Below are positions 15,015 to 24,674 of a stretch of DNA of 64,000 nt, one piece after another. The DNA is taken from positions 7,006,001 to 7,070,000 of the forward strand of contig NZ_JAUSWW010000001.1 in the NCBI RefSeq assembly GCF_030815415.1, read 5' to 3'. The stretch comes from Streptomyces canus (lineage in GTDB: Bacteria > Actinomycetota > Actinomycetes > Streptomycetales > Streptomycetaceae). Position numbers and translations under genes: made by a program. Position 1 is the stretch's first letter. Every line of letters starts with the position of its first letter. Below the pieces are notes generated by a model. That model did not search any database and was not told the DNA's origin. It was given only the letters and a program-made list of their open reading frames with translations.

Positions 15015-15781
15015 GAACGCTTCAGGTAGGGCATGGAGGCTGCCGCACATGGGCGGACGCCGACCCCGCACTCCCGAAGCCGAACGCAGCCGCTTCCTCG
15101 AGCTCCTCCGGTACCGCGCGCTCCGGTTCCTCCGCCGCCCCCAGCAGCATGCCCTCCGGCGGACCCGGGGGAGGGGGCGGCGGCATGGGCCCCGGCGTCT
15201 CCCAGACCAAGTACGCGGACGTCGTGGGCGTCACCACCGACGGCAAGGTCGTCGAGGACCTGTACGCGATCCACTCCACGGACGTCTCCACGGACGCGCT
15301 GGTCAAGGCGGCGCAGGCGTTCCTGGACGGCCTCTCCACGAAGGAGCGCACATCCTGCACGTTCGACATCGACGCCGACGAATGGACGGCGTGGAGCAAT
15401 GTCGACGGCTATGACCGCAAGGGCGTCCGCATGGGTGACCTGACCGAGAAGCAGCGCGACCTCGGCTACGCGCTGCTCGGCAGGGCACTCTCCGCCGACG
15501 GTCTCACCCAGACGCGCGGCATCATGAAGCTCAACGCGTTCCTGGGCGACTCCAACGGCGGCAACTAAGGCCGTCTCCTCGCAGTCGAACGGCAACGTGG
15601 ACATGAAGGCCGGTGCCGGCCAGGACAACCTCGAGCTCGCCTACGAGGGTGTGCCCGGCTCCGGCCTCGGCTCCGCGCAGCGCAAGAAGTCCCAGGAGCA
15701 CATCCACACCATCGTCCGCACGCCCAACGGCGGGACTACGGTGTGGACCTGCTGAAGCTGCGTCTGGAGAGCGACCACTGA
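15015..15781 (+). pseudogene. Decayed DUF3500 gene with internal deletions and frameshifts
   Basis: Three blocks of one DUF3500 protein survive in order. Block 1 (about 15100-15565) contains TKYADVVGVTTDGKVVEDLY, the DEWTAWSNVDGY region and RGIMKLNAFLG, then a stop at 15566. Block 2 (from 15570, another frame) contains SNGNVDMKAGAGQDNLELAY, EGVP. Block 3 follows at once with QEHIHTIVRTPNG, and a further shift restores DYGVDLLKLRLESDH to the stop at 15779. From memory of full-length relatives, about 70 residues are missing at each of two joins. The N-terminus also lacks a start in the right frame. A separate ATG ORF at 15149-15568 would give only block 1. Confidence 0.72.
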
Positions 15782-15795
15782 CGGCCACTCAGGGC

Positions 15796-15830
15796 TGTGC
15801 CCCCGACCCGGTTCCGGGCTCGGGGGCACA
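15796..15830. terminator. Hairpin between DUF3500 pseudogene and secreted-protein gene
   Basis: TGTGCCCCCGA pairs with CTCGGGGGCACA (one mismatch at the inner edge), and the loop CCCGGTTCCGGG can extend the stem. It ends the pseudogene's strand and faces the end of the leftward gene at 15841, so it may work in both directions. Confidence 0.7.
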
Positions 15831-15840
15831 GGCGTGTGCC

Positions 15841-16251
15841 TCAGTTCGCGGCGCAGGCCAGGTTCCAGCCGCCGTAGGAGCCGCTGACGTAGGCACCGTT
15901 GTCCACGTGGCCGACGCGGAAGTAGAAGCAGGCGTTCTCGTTCATGTCGGTGTCGTAGACGTAGGCGTTGGACAGGCTCCAGCCGGTGTATCCGCCGGTG
16001 TAGTCCACGGAGATCTTCGTGTTGCTGGTGGACGGGGTGCCCGTCGTGGGGTTCGTGTACTGGAGGCGCACGCCTTTGCCGTCCGAACAGACGTCAAGGA
16101 TCCGGAAGATGTCACCGTCGGGGTAGAAGTACGCGGCTCCGCAGGAGTTGCTGGAGCTGGCCGTGTCGATGGCGTAGGACGAACCGGCCGTACCGACCAC
16201 GAGGGCCGCTGCGGCGGCGGCGGTTATGGCGAGGTGTCTGAGCTTGGGCAT
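15841..16251 (-). CDS. Small secreted protein, unknown function
   Basis: This 136-residue protein starts at ATG 16251, after AAGGAG. A Sec signal of about 28 residues ends at SSYA. The mature domain of about 105 residues is rich in Tyr, Gly and Ser and has four cysteines (SCGAAYFYP, DVCSDGKG, NACFYFRVGH, NLACAAN), probably forming two disulfides. No family is recognised with confidence. It is divergent from the second arabinanase gene across 234 bases. Confidence 0.85.
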   Translation of the reverse strand: MPKLRHLAITAAAAAALVVGTAGSSYAIDTASSSNSCGAAYFYPDGDIFRILDVCSDGKGVRLQYTNPTTGTPSTSNTKISVDYTGGYTGWSLSNAYVYDTDMNENACFYFRVGHVDNGAYVSGSYGGWNLACAAN

Positions 16252-16485
16252 GCCGTGGTCTCCTTGCAGGCAAAGACGGATGGCGCGAGGGGTCTTCACG
16301 CGAACTTCACGCTGTGAACGGACTATGCCCCAATGGTTGATCTCCGTACAAGATCTCTTTGGTTGCGAACTCCTGTCAATGTCAGGGCCATTGACGCGCA
16401 AGTGATTCGATTCTACGGTCCGTCCGAATTGACGATCGTCGTCCGGGATTTCGGACGACCTCCCCCTTCCGTCAAGGAGGCCCGT
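16252..16485. promoter_or_regulatory. Divergent regulatory region upstream of the second arabinanase operon
   Basis: Two palindromes stand out. GTCAATG at 16375-16381 mirrors CATTGAC at 16389-16395. GTCGTCCG mirrors CGGACGAC around GGATTT at 16439-16460. The second includes ATTTCGGACGA, also found next to the CGATATTTCG box at 26911. These are operator candidates for sugar control of the arabinanase operon; the binding protein is unknown. AAGGAGG precedes the GTG at 16486. Confidence 0.45.
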
Positions 16486-17457
16486 GTGAGCCGCACCTCG
16501 CGCGTCCGAACCACCCTCCTCACCCTCCCCGCAGCACTCCTGCTCGCCCTGATCCCCAGCAGCGCCTCCGCGTACCCCAACCCCGGGACGGTCACCGGCT
16601 CCACGGTCGTCCACGACCCGACGATGATCCGCACATCGGCGGGCCGCTACCTGCTCTACGGCACCGGCGGCGGGCTCGGCTACAAGACCTCGACCGACCG
16701 GATCGCCTTCTCGGCCGGGAGCGACGCCTTCACGGCCAAACCGGGCTGGTGGTCGTCGTACGCCACGGAGGCGTGGGCGCCCGACATTTCGTACCACGGC
16801 GGCAAGTACCTGATGTACTACGCCGTCTCGACCTTCGGGTCCAACAAGTCGGCCATCGGGCTCGCCACTTCGACCACCGGACTGCCCGGCTCCTGGACCG
16901 ACTACGGCACGGTCTACACCTCCACCACGTCGAGTGACTACAACGCCATCGACCCGAATCTGTTCGTCGACGGCGACGGCAAGTGGTGGCTGTCGTTCGG
17001 CAGTTGGTGGACCGGGCTGAAGATGATCCAGATCGACCCCGGCACCGGGAAGCAGCTCTCCTCCAACACCACCCGGCACTCCCTCGCGTCCCGCCCCACC
17101 GGGACCAAGGCCGTCGAAGCGCCGTACATCGTCAAGCGCAACGGCTACTACTACCTCTTCGCCTCCTACGACACCTGCTGCGCCGGCACCAGCTCCACGT
17201 ACAAGGTCAAGGTCGGCCGCGCCACCAGCGTCACCGGGCCGTACTACGACAAGAACGGCGTCTCGATGATGAACAACGGCGGGACACCCGTCCTCGAGTC
17301 CCACGGGCGATACATCGGCCCCGGCGGCCAGTCGATCATGAGCGACTCCGACGGTGACCTGATCGTCTACCACTACTACGACGGCAACGACAACGGCACC
17401 CCCAAACTCGGCATCAACCTTCTGAACTGGAGCAGCGGATGGCCCGTCGCCTACTGA
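16486..17457 (+). CDS. Secreted GH43 endo-1,5-alpha-L-arabinanase (second copy)
   Basis: This 323-residue protein starts at GTG 16486, after AAGGAGG; an in-frame ATG at 16333 would hide the signal peptide. The signal ends at SSASA. Catalytic motifs are intact: HDPTMIR (base Asp44), AIDPNLF and VEAPYIV (acid Glu). It has the same length and layout as the enzyme at 3060-4031 and shares YYYLFASYDTCCAG and YHYYDG-NDNGTPKLG. It should cut arabinan outside the cell. Its last 19 bases overlap the start of the next enzyme gene, so the two are co-transcribed. Confidence 0.93.
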   Translation: MSRTSRVRTTLLTLPAALLLALIPSSASAYPNPGTVTGSTVVHDPTMIRTSAGRYLLYGTGGGLGYKTSTDRIAFSAGSDAFTAKPGWWSSYATEAWAPDISYHGGKYLMYYAVSTFGSNKSAIGLATSTTGLPGSWTDYGTVYTSTTSSDYNAIDPNLFVDGDGKWWLSFGSWWTGLKMIQIDPGTGKQLSSNTTRHSLASRPTGTKAVEAPYIVKRNGYYYLFASYDTCCAGTSSTYKVKVGRATSVTGPYYDKNGVSMMNNGGTPVLESHGRYIGPGGQSIMSDSDGDLIVYHYYDGNDNGTPKLGINLLNWSSGWPVAY

Positions 17458-18872
17458 CCCTGCTGGCCGCGCTGGTCCTCGCCCTCTCACTCGGGCAGTC
17501 CTCCGCGAGCGCGGCCTCGTTCGCCAACCCGGTCAAGACGCAGAAGGGCGCCGACCCCTGGATCTCGTACCACGACGGCAACTACTACCTGCTGACGACG
17601 AGTTGGACCAACGTCATCACCATGCGCAAGTCCGCCACCCTGGCCGGGCTCGCCACGGCGCCCAACCTCCAGGTGTGGACGGGCGACGCCGCCTCGCGCT
17701 GCTGCAACATCTGGGCGCCCGAAATGCACTACATCAACGGCAAGTGGTACCTGTACTACGTCGCCGGGCAGAACATCTCCGACTACAACTCCACCCAGCG
17801 CACCCACGTCCTGGAGAGCGCCGGGTCGGACCCGACGGGCCCGTACACCTACAAGAACCAGCTCAACTCCGCCTGGATGCTGGACCCCACGGTCGCGACC
17901 ATCAACGGCCAGCTGTATCTGTTCGGCAGCGCGAGCGGCGGCGGCACGCAGAACATCGTCGCGGCCCGGATGTCCAACCCGTACACCCTGGCCACCGGCT
18001 TCTCCACCGTCTCGACGCCGACGTACGACTGGGAGCGCAACGGCACGGTCAACGAGGGTCCTGAGATCCTCCAGCGCAACGGCCGGACCTTCCTCGTCTA
18101 CTCCGGCAGCGGCTGCTGGACCCCCGACTACAAGCTCGGCCAGCTGACCTTGACGGGCTCCGATCCGCTGGCGGTCTCCTCCTGGACGAAGAAGTCCACC
18201 CCGGTCTTCCAGCGCAACGACTCGGCGGGCGTCTACGGTCCGGGCCACAACGGCTTCTTCACCTCTCCCGACGGCACCGAGAACTGGATCGTCTACCACG
18301 CGAACGACTCCGCCTCCGACGGCTGCGACAACGGCCGTACGACCCGCGCGCAGAAGTTCACCTGGAACTCCGACGGCACCCCGAACCTCGGCACACCGGT
18401 AGCGCTGGGGTCGAGTCTGACCGGTCCCTCGGGCGAACCCTCGGCCACCTCCACGACGTACACCATCACCAACCGCAACAGCGGCAAGTGCCTCGAGGTC
18501 GCCGGGAGTTCGACGGCCGACGGGGCCAACGTCCAGCAGTACACCTGCGGTGGCGGCAACAACCAGAAGTGGCGCATCGAGGACCAGGGCGACGACACCA
18601 GCCGCCTCGTCAATGTGGCCACCGGCAAGGTCCTGGACACCGCCGACTGTTCCAGCTCCGACGGTGCCGACCTGCGCCAGTGGAGCTGGCTGAACAACAC
18701 CTGCCAGCGCTTCCGCTTCGTGGTCACGGACAACCACTGGGTGAGAATCGTCAACCAGGCCACCGGCAAGGTGGCGGACGTGGCGAACTGCTCGACAGCG
18801 GACGCGGCGGACGTACGACAGTGGACGTGGCTGAACAACAACTGCCAACAGTGGCGCCTAAATCCGGCTTAA
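17439..18872 (+). CDS. Secreted GH43 exo-arabinofuranosidase with ricin-type (CBM13) domain
   Basis: This 477-residue protein begins at an ATG inside the end of the arabinanase gene. After a signal peptide (to about SASAA), the catalytic domain shows GADPWISYHDGNYYLL (base Asp39), MLDPTVATING and NEGPEILQRNG (acid Glu), which fits the GH43 exo-1,5-arabinofuranosidase subfamily. From about residue 345 a ricin B lectin domain follows, with repeated Q-x-W units (NNQKWRI, QWSWLNNTCQRF, QWTWLNNNCQQW). The lectin would hold the enzyme on plant polysaccharide while it trims single arabinose units. Confidence 0.92.
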   Translation: MARRLLTLLAALVLALSLGQSSASAASFANPVKTQKGADPWISYHDGNYYLLTTSWTNVITMRKSATLAGLATAPNLQVWTGDAASRCCNIWAPEMHYINGKWYLYYVAGQNISDYNSTQRTHVLESAGSDPTGPYTYKNQLNSAWMLDPTVATINGQLYLFGSASGGGTQNIVAARMSNPYTLATGFSTVSTPTYDWERNGTVNEGPEILQRNGRTFLVYSGSGCWTPDYKLGQLTLTGSDPLAVSSWTKKSTPVFQRNDSAGVYGPGHNGFFTSPDGTENWIVYHANDSASDGCDNGRTTRAQKFTWNSDGTPNLGTPVALGSSLTGPSGEPSATSTTYTITNRNSGKCLEVAGSSTADGANVQQYTCGGGNNQKWRIEDQGDDTSRLVNVATGKVLDTADCSSSDGADLRQWSWLNNTCQRFRFVVTDNHWVRIVNQATGKVADVANCSTADAADVRQWTWLNNNCQQWRLNPA

Positions 18873-18885
18873 GGAGTCCCACCCA

Positions 18886-18940
18886 GGGGCGCGGGGCTGT
18901 ATCGATTTGCGGCTCCGCCGCGGGGCGCGGCCAGCCCCCA
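18886..18940. repeat. Intergenic repeat family A (copy 2)
   Basis: It starts GGGGCGCGGGGCTGTATCGA, continues TTTGCGGCTCCGCCGCG and ends GGCCAGCCCCCA. The ends pair (GGGGCTG with CAGCCCC), giving a long hairpin. It lies between the convergent exo-arabinofuranosidase and aminotransferase genes and is nearly the same as copy 3 at 47914-47970. Confidence 0.75.
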
Positions 18941-18958
18941 CGCACCCGCAGGCGAGAC

Positions 18959-20545
18959 TCAGCCGGTCTGCCCCATCCCTGCCGCGTTGGGCCAACTCTG
19001 AGCCTGAGCGTTGGGCCACCCCGACGCGGGGGCGGGCGTAAGCCCGTTCGTCCCCCGCACCTGCGCCGCAGTGAGTCCACCCCGTGCGGGAACCCCCGGC
19101 GGGGTGGGCCCCTGGGGCGCGGCGAACGGCGACGGGGCAGCGGCCGCGGCCGCCGGTGCAACCGGCATCTGCGCGGCGGCCGGCATGGGCGCGGGCATGG
19201 GCATGGGCGTCGGTATGGGCGTCGGCATAGGCATGGGCGTGCCGTACCCGTTCGACTGGTCGTAGGAAGCGGCCGCGGCAGCGGGCATCGGCGCGGCGAC
19301 CGGCATCGGCTGCACCTGCGGAGCGAGCGGCGCCCCCGCGCCGTTCGTGGAGCCGACCAGCCGGTCCACGGCCGCCGTACCCGAGCTGTAGTTGGTCCCG
19401 TTGGCCAGCTCGGGCACGGCGGCTCCCCTCCTGGTCCCGTAGAGCACCTGTTCCAGGCCGGACACCAGGCGACGGACGTCCACCTGGGGGCGCACCACGA
19501 GTCTCAGGAAGCGGCTGGACGAGCCGATCTTGTTGCCGCACTCGCGGACCAGGATCCGGTGCTCGGTGAGCAGTCGGTCCCGGACCACGGTGCCTTCGGC
19601 GCCCACGGGGAGGCGCACGAAGAGGAAGTTGCCCTGCGAGGGGTAGACGGTGAGACCGGGCAGCGAGGCGAGCTGGCTCGACATGTCCAGCCGGTCCCGG
19701 TACACCTGCTGGAGGCTCTGCGCGTACTCGGCGCCGTGCTCCTTGAGCATGAACACCACGTACTCGGCGAAGGCGTTGAGGTTCCACTTCGGGAGCATCG
19801 AGCGGACCCGGCCGGCGAGCGACGGGTTGGCGACCATGTAGCCGAAGCGGATGCCGTGCAGACCGAAGTTCTTGCCGAGCGAGCGCAGGACGATGACGTT
19901 CGGGCGCAGCATGGCCTCCTGCACCACCGACGGCTCCGCCTCCGCGTCGGCGAACTCCAGGAAGCTCTCGTCGATGACGATCAGGTCCAGATCCGCCATC
20001 GCGTCCATGAACTGCACGATCGCGTGCTTGTGCAGGAAGCCGCCGTCGGGGTTGTTCGGGTTGCAGATGACGGCCGCCCGGGTCCCCCTGGCCCGGATGA
20101 ACTCGGCGTACTGGGCGAGGTCCAGGGCGAAGCCGCTGGATTCCTGGAGCGGGAACATGTCGACGCGCTTGCCGGTCTCCATCGGCTGGTCGGTCCAGCG
20201 GCCGAAGGTGGGGACGGGGATGGCGAGGGACTCGCGGACCAGCAGGTGGTCGATCCAGGTGATGAGTTCGGTCGAGCCGTTGCCCATCGCGACGGCCTGC
20301 GGCGGCAGTTGGAGCAGATTGCAGAGCTCGGACGTGATGGTGTCGGCGCTGCTCGGGTAGTACGTGATGATGTCGCGGAGGCGGCTGGACATCTCGTCCC
20401 ACATCCCCGGTGTGGGGAAATACGGATTGACCGGAATACAGAAGTCGATCGGCCCCGCCCCGTCGCCGGCCGCCCGCGTCAGCGCCGCCATCGACGGGCT
20501 GTGTGCCGCGGTGGCTCGGAACAGCGAGGTGACGTTCTCGGCCAT
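18959..20545 (-). CDS. PLP-dependent aminotransferase with Pro/Ala/Met-rich tail
   Basis: This 528-residue protein starts at ATG 20545, after GGAGGTT. Residues 1-390 are a fold-type I aminotransferase close to histidinol-phosphate aminotransferase: AMGNGSTELI, the NPNNPDGG motif near residue 162, Asp192 in IDES, and the PLP lysine Lys225 in RSLGKNFGLHG. The last 135 residues or so are low complexity, with alternating Pro and Met or Thr (GTPMPMPTPIPTPMPMPAP) and Ala runs. The usual enzyme is about 350-400 residues, so the tail is an extension of unknown role. The true amino acid substrate is not clear. Confidence 0.88.
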   Translation of the reverse strand: MAENVTSLFRATAAHSPSMAALTRAAGDGAGPIDFCIPVNPYFPTPGMWDEMSSRLRDIITYYPSSADTITSELCNLLQLPPQAVAMGNGSTELITWIDHLLVRESLAIPVPTFGRWTDQPMETGKRVDMFPLQESSGFALDLAQYAEFIRARGTRAAVICNPNNPDGGFLHKHAIVQFMDAMADLDLIVIDESFLEFADAEAEPSVVQEAMLRPNVIVLRSLGKNFGLHGIRFGYMVANPSLAGRVRSMLPKWNLNAFAEYVVFMLKEHGAEYAQSLQQVYRDRLDMSSQLASLPGLTVYPSQGNFLFVRLPVGAEGTVVRDRLLTEHRILVRECGNKIGSSSRFLRLVVRPQVDVRRLVSGLEQVLYGTRRGAAVPELANGTNYSSGTAAVDRLVGSTNGAGAPLAPQVQPMPVAAPMPAAAAASYDQSNGYGTPMPMPTPIPTPMPMPAPMPAAAQMPVAPAAAAAAPSPFAAPQGPTPPGVPARGGLTAAQVRGTNGLTPAPASGWPNAQAQSWPNAAGMGQTG

Positions 20546-20689
20546 GGAACCTCCGTATGGGGCGGACCCGGTGGGGACGACCGGGACCGTCGTCTTCAGG
20601 TGGCCCGTGCGGGGGAGCACGGGCCGCCCCTACATACGAAGGCTGCGGTGGCGCTGTTCAACCGCTGAGAAACCGGTAAGAAATTGTGT

Positions 20690-20718
20690 GTCACCTGTGA
20701 AGAAGTTTCACAGGTGAC
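20690..20718. terminator. Hairpin after galM
   Basis: GTCACCTGTGAA and TTCACAGGTGAC form a perfect 12-base stem with a 5-base loop, starting just beyond the galM stop on the minus strand. It is a likely terminator. Its stem contains the CTGTGAA word also repeated at 10572-10663, which may be coincidence. Confidence 0.75.
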
Positions 20719-20724
20719 GCGGCG

Positions 20725-21771
20725 TCACGCGTGGAACGAGTGAATCGTCGTCGTGCGGTACGTCTCGCCCGGTCGCAGCACGGTCGAGGGGAACGACGGA
20801 TGGTTCGGGGAGTCAGGATAGTGCTGTGTCTCCAGGCACAGCGCATCGCCCTGACGGTAGCTGCGTCCGCCCGGTCCGACCAGGGTGCCGTCGAGGAAGT
20901 TGCCCGAGTAGAACTGCAGGCCCGGCTCGCTGGTGGCGATCCCCAGGGTGCGGCCGGATGACGGGTCGTGGAGGGTCGCGACGGGCTCCGGTTCGGCCGT
21001 GACGCCCTTGTCCAGCACCCAGTTGTGGTCGTAGCCCTTGGCGGCGAGCAGTTGCGGGTGCCCGGCGCGCAGGTCCCGGCCGATCGGCTTGGTCTCGCGG
21101 AAGTCGAAGGGGGTGCCCTCGACCGGTGCCACTTCGCCGGTCGGGATCAGACCCGGGTCGGTGGGGGTGTAGCGGGACGCGGCGAGCTGGAGCTCGTGGT
21201 CCTCGATCGTGCCGCTGCCCGCCCCGGCGAGGTTCCAGTAGACGTGGCTGGTGAGGTTGACGACGGTGGCCCTGTCGGTGGTGGCCTCGTAGTCGATGCG
21301 CCAGTCGCCCTGCTCGGTGAGGGTGTACGTCACCTTCGTGCGGAGCGTGCCGGGGTGGCCCATCTCGCCGTCGGCGGAGGTGTAGGACAGGCGCAGTCCG
21401 ACGTCGGTGCCGTCGGTGAACGGCTCGATGTCCCACACCCGCCGGTCGAAGCCCTCGGCGCCGCCGTGCAGGCTGTTCTCGCCGTCGTCGACGGAGAGTT
21501 GGTACGTCTCGCCGTCCAGGGTGTAACGGCCCTTGCCGATGCGGTTGCCATAGCGGCCGATCAGGGCCCCGAAGTACGGGCTGGCGGCGACGTAGTCCTC
21601 GATCCGGGCGAAGCCGAGACAGACGTCGGCGTACCGGCCGTGCCGGTCGGGGACCTCCAGGGACTGCACGATCCCGCCGTAGGACAGGACCTTCAGACGG
21701 GTGCCGCCGTTCTCCAGCGACCAGCGGTGGATCTCGGTGCCGTCGGCGAGCTCGCCGAAGAGTTCCTTCAC
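20725..21771 (-). CDS. galM: Aldose 1-epimerase (mutarotase)
   Basis: The product is 348 residues from GTG 21771, chosen because GGAGGAGAG lies just upstream and the sequence VKELFGELADG matches the start of the second galM here (MNELFGTLSDG). ATG 21792 would add seven residues. Mutarotase landmarks are SYGGIVQSLEVPD, IGRYGNRIGKGRY, NSLHGGAEGFDRRVW, NLTSHVYWNLAG (catalytic His) and the late LETQHYPDSPNHPSFPS. It interconverts alpha and beta anomers of hexoses such as galactose, and sits next to the sugar transporter it probably serves. Confidence 0.95.
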   Translation of the reverse strand: MKELFGELADGTEIHRWSLENGGTRLKVLSYGGIVQSLEVPDRHGRYADVCLGFARIEDYVAASPYFGALIGRYGNRIGKGRYTLDGETYQLSVDDGENSLHGGAEGFDRRVWDIEPFTDGTDVGLRLSYTSADGEMGHPGTLRTKVTYTLTEQGDWRIDYEATTDRATVVNLTSHVYWNLAGAGSGTIEDHELQLAASRYTPTDPGLIPTGEVAPVEGTPFDFRETKPIGRDLRAGHPQLLAAKGYDHNWVLDKGVTAEPEPVATLHDPSSGRTLGIATSEPGLQFYSGNFLDGTLVGPGGRSYRQGDALCLETQHYPDSPNHPSFPSTVLRPGETYRTTTIHSFHA

Positions 21772-21797
21772 CGGTTCTGACTCTCCTCCCATGGGAA

Positions 21798-21821
21798 GGG
21801 CCCCGCCTTGCGACGGGGCCC
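21798..21821. terminator. Hairpin between the transporter permease gene and galM
   Basis: GGGCCCCG and CGGGGCCC form a perfect 8-base stem with an 8-base loop in the 67-base gap between the permease stop and galM. It may lower galM expression relative to the transporter genes, or protect the upstream message. Confidence 0.6.
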
Positions 21822-21838
21822 GATCCGGTCGATCCGGT

Positions 21839-23079
21839 CTACGAACCGGACTTGCGCTTGTTCCAGACGTCGAAGCCGACCGCGGCCAGCAGGGCCATGC
21901 CCTTGATGACCTGCTGCCAGTCGGAGCCGACGCTGAGGAGGTTCATGCCGTTGTTCAGGACACCGAGGACGAGACCGCCGATGATCGCGCCGAGGACGGT
22001 GCCGACACCACCGCTCATGGAAGCGCCACCGATGAACGCCGAGGCGATGGCCTCGAGTTCGTAGTTCAGACCCGCCTTCGGGGAGGCCGCGTTCAGTCGC
22101 GCGGCGATCGCCAGACCCGCCAGGGCGGCGAGCGCGCCCATGTTCAGGAAGACGAGGAAGACGACCTTCTTGTCCTTCACACCCGACAGCTTCGCCGCCG
22201 GCAGGTTGCCGCCGATCGCGTAGATGTGACGGCCGAAGACGGCGTTGCGCATGACGTAGCCGTAGCCGACGACCAGCCCGCCCAGGATGAGGAGGATGAT
22301 CGGCGCGCCCTTGTAGCTGGCGAGCAGCATCGTGACGACGAGGACCGCGGCGACGATCGAGACGAGCTTCAGCAGGAAGAGGTTGCGCGGCACCACGTCC
22401 AGGGCGAACTCCTGCTGGCGCTTGCGGTCCCGGATCTCCTGGAGGACCACGAAGACGATCAGGACCAGGCCGAGCAGCAGCGTGATGTTGTGGTAGTTGG
22501 TGTCCGGGCCCGTCTCCGGCAGGAAGCCGTTGCCCATCTTCTCCAGGCCGCTCGGGAACGGGCTGAGGGTCTGGCCCTCCAGCAGGATCTCCGTGAAGCC
22601 ACGGAAGATCAGCATGCCGGCGAGGGTCACGATGAACGACGGTATGCCGAGATACGCGATGAAGAACCCTTGGATGCCGCCCGCCACCGCGCCGACCACC
22701 AGGCTCAGCGCCACCGCGACCGGCCACGACACGTTGTGCTGCACGGTCAGCACGGCCGCGAACGCGCCCACGAACGCCGTCAACGAGCCGACCGACAGGT
22801 CGATATGGCCCGAGATGATGACCAGCATCATGCCGATCGCGAGGATCAGGACGTAGGCGTTCTGGAGGACCAGGTTGGAGACGTTGCGCGGCTCCAGCAG
22901 GACGCCGTCGGTCCAGACGGCGAAGAGGGCGACGATCAGGCCGAGGGCGATCAGCATGCCGTACTGGCGCATGTTGCGGCGCAGGCCGTCCAGCATCAGC
23001 TGCAGCAACCCGCTGTCGGAGGACGGTCCTCCGCTCTTGCCGGGCGGGACCACCGCCGGGCTCTTGGTCACGTCGGTGC

Positions 23080-23083
<4 letters not shown>
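21839..23083 (-). CDS. Sugar ABC transporter permease (MmsB/XylH type)
   Basis: This 414-residue membrane protein starts at ATG 23083, in an ATGA overlap with the ATPase stop. It has about ten hydrophobic spans and the CUT2 motifs GHIDLSVGSL and YAIGGNLPAAKLSGV, with a central cytoplasmic insertion (QEIRDRKRQQEF) typical of the longer xylose and multiple-monosaccharide permeases. With the ATPase and the ChvE-like binding protein upstream it forms a complete importer. Confidence 0.95.
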
Positions 23084-24630
<1,547 letters not shown>

Positions 24631-24674
24631 GGTCGTGCCTTCCAATCTCTGTTCTGTCTACAGGCGGCGCAGGA

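Noticed and set aside
15149..15568. A 139-residue ORF as a real small protein
   Set aside because: It is only the first block of a DUF3500 protein; later blocks continue in other frames, so it is better treated as part of a pseudogene.
15841..17490. A 549-codon minus-strand frame as one long protein
   Set aside because: Only its last 136 codons encode the secreted protein; the rest is antisense to the second arabinanase.
19190..19250. A DNA-level tandem repeat in the aminotransferase gene as a mobile or CRISPR-like array
   Set aside because: The short GGCATGGGC units encode the Pro-Met tail in frame and have no spacers.
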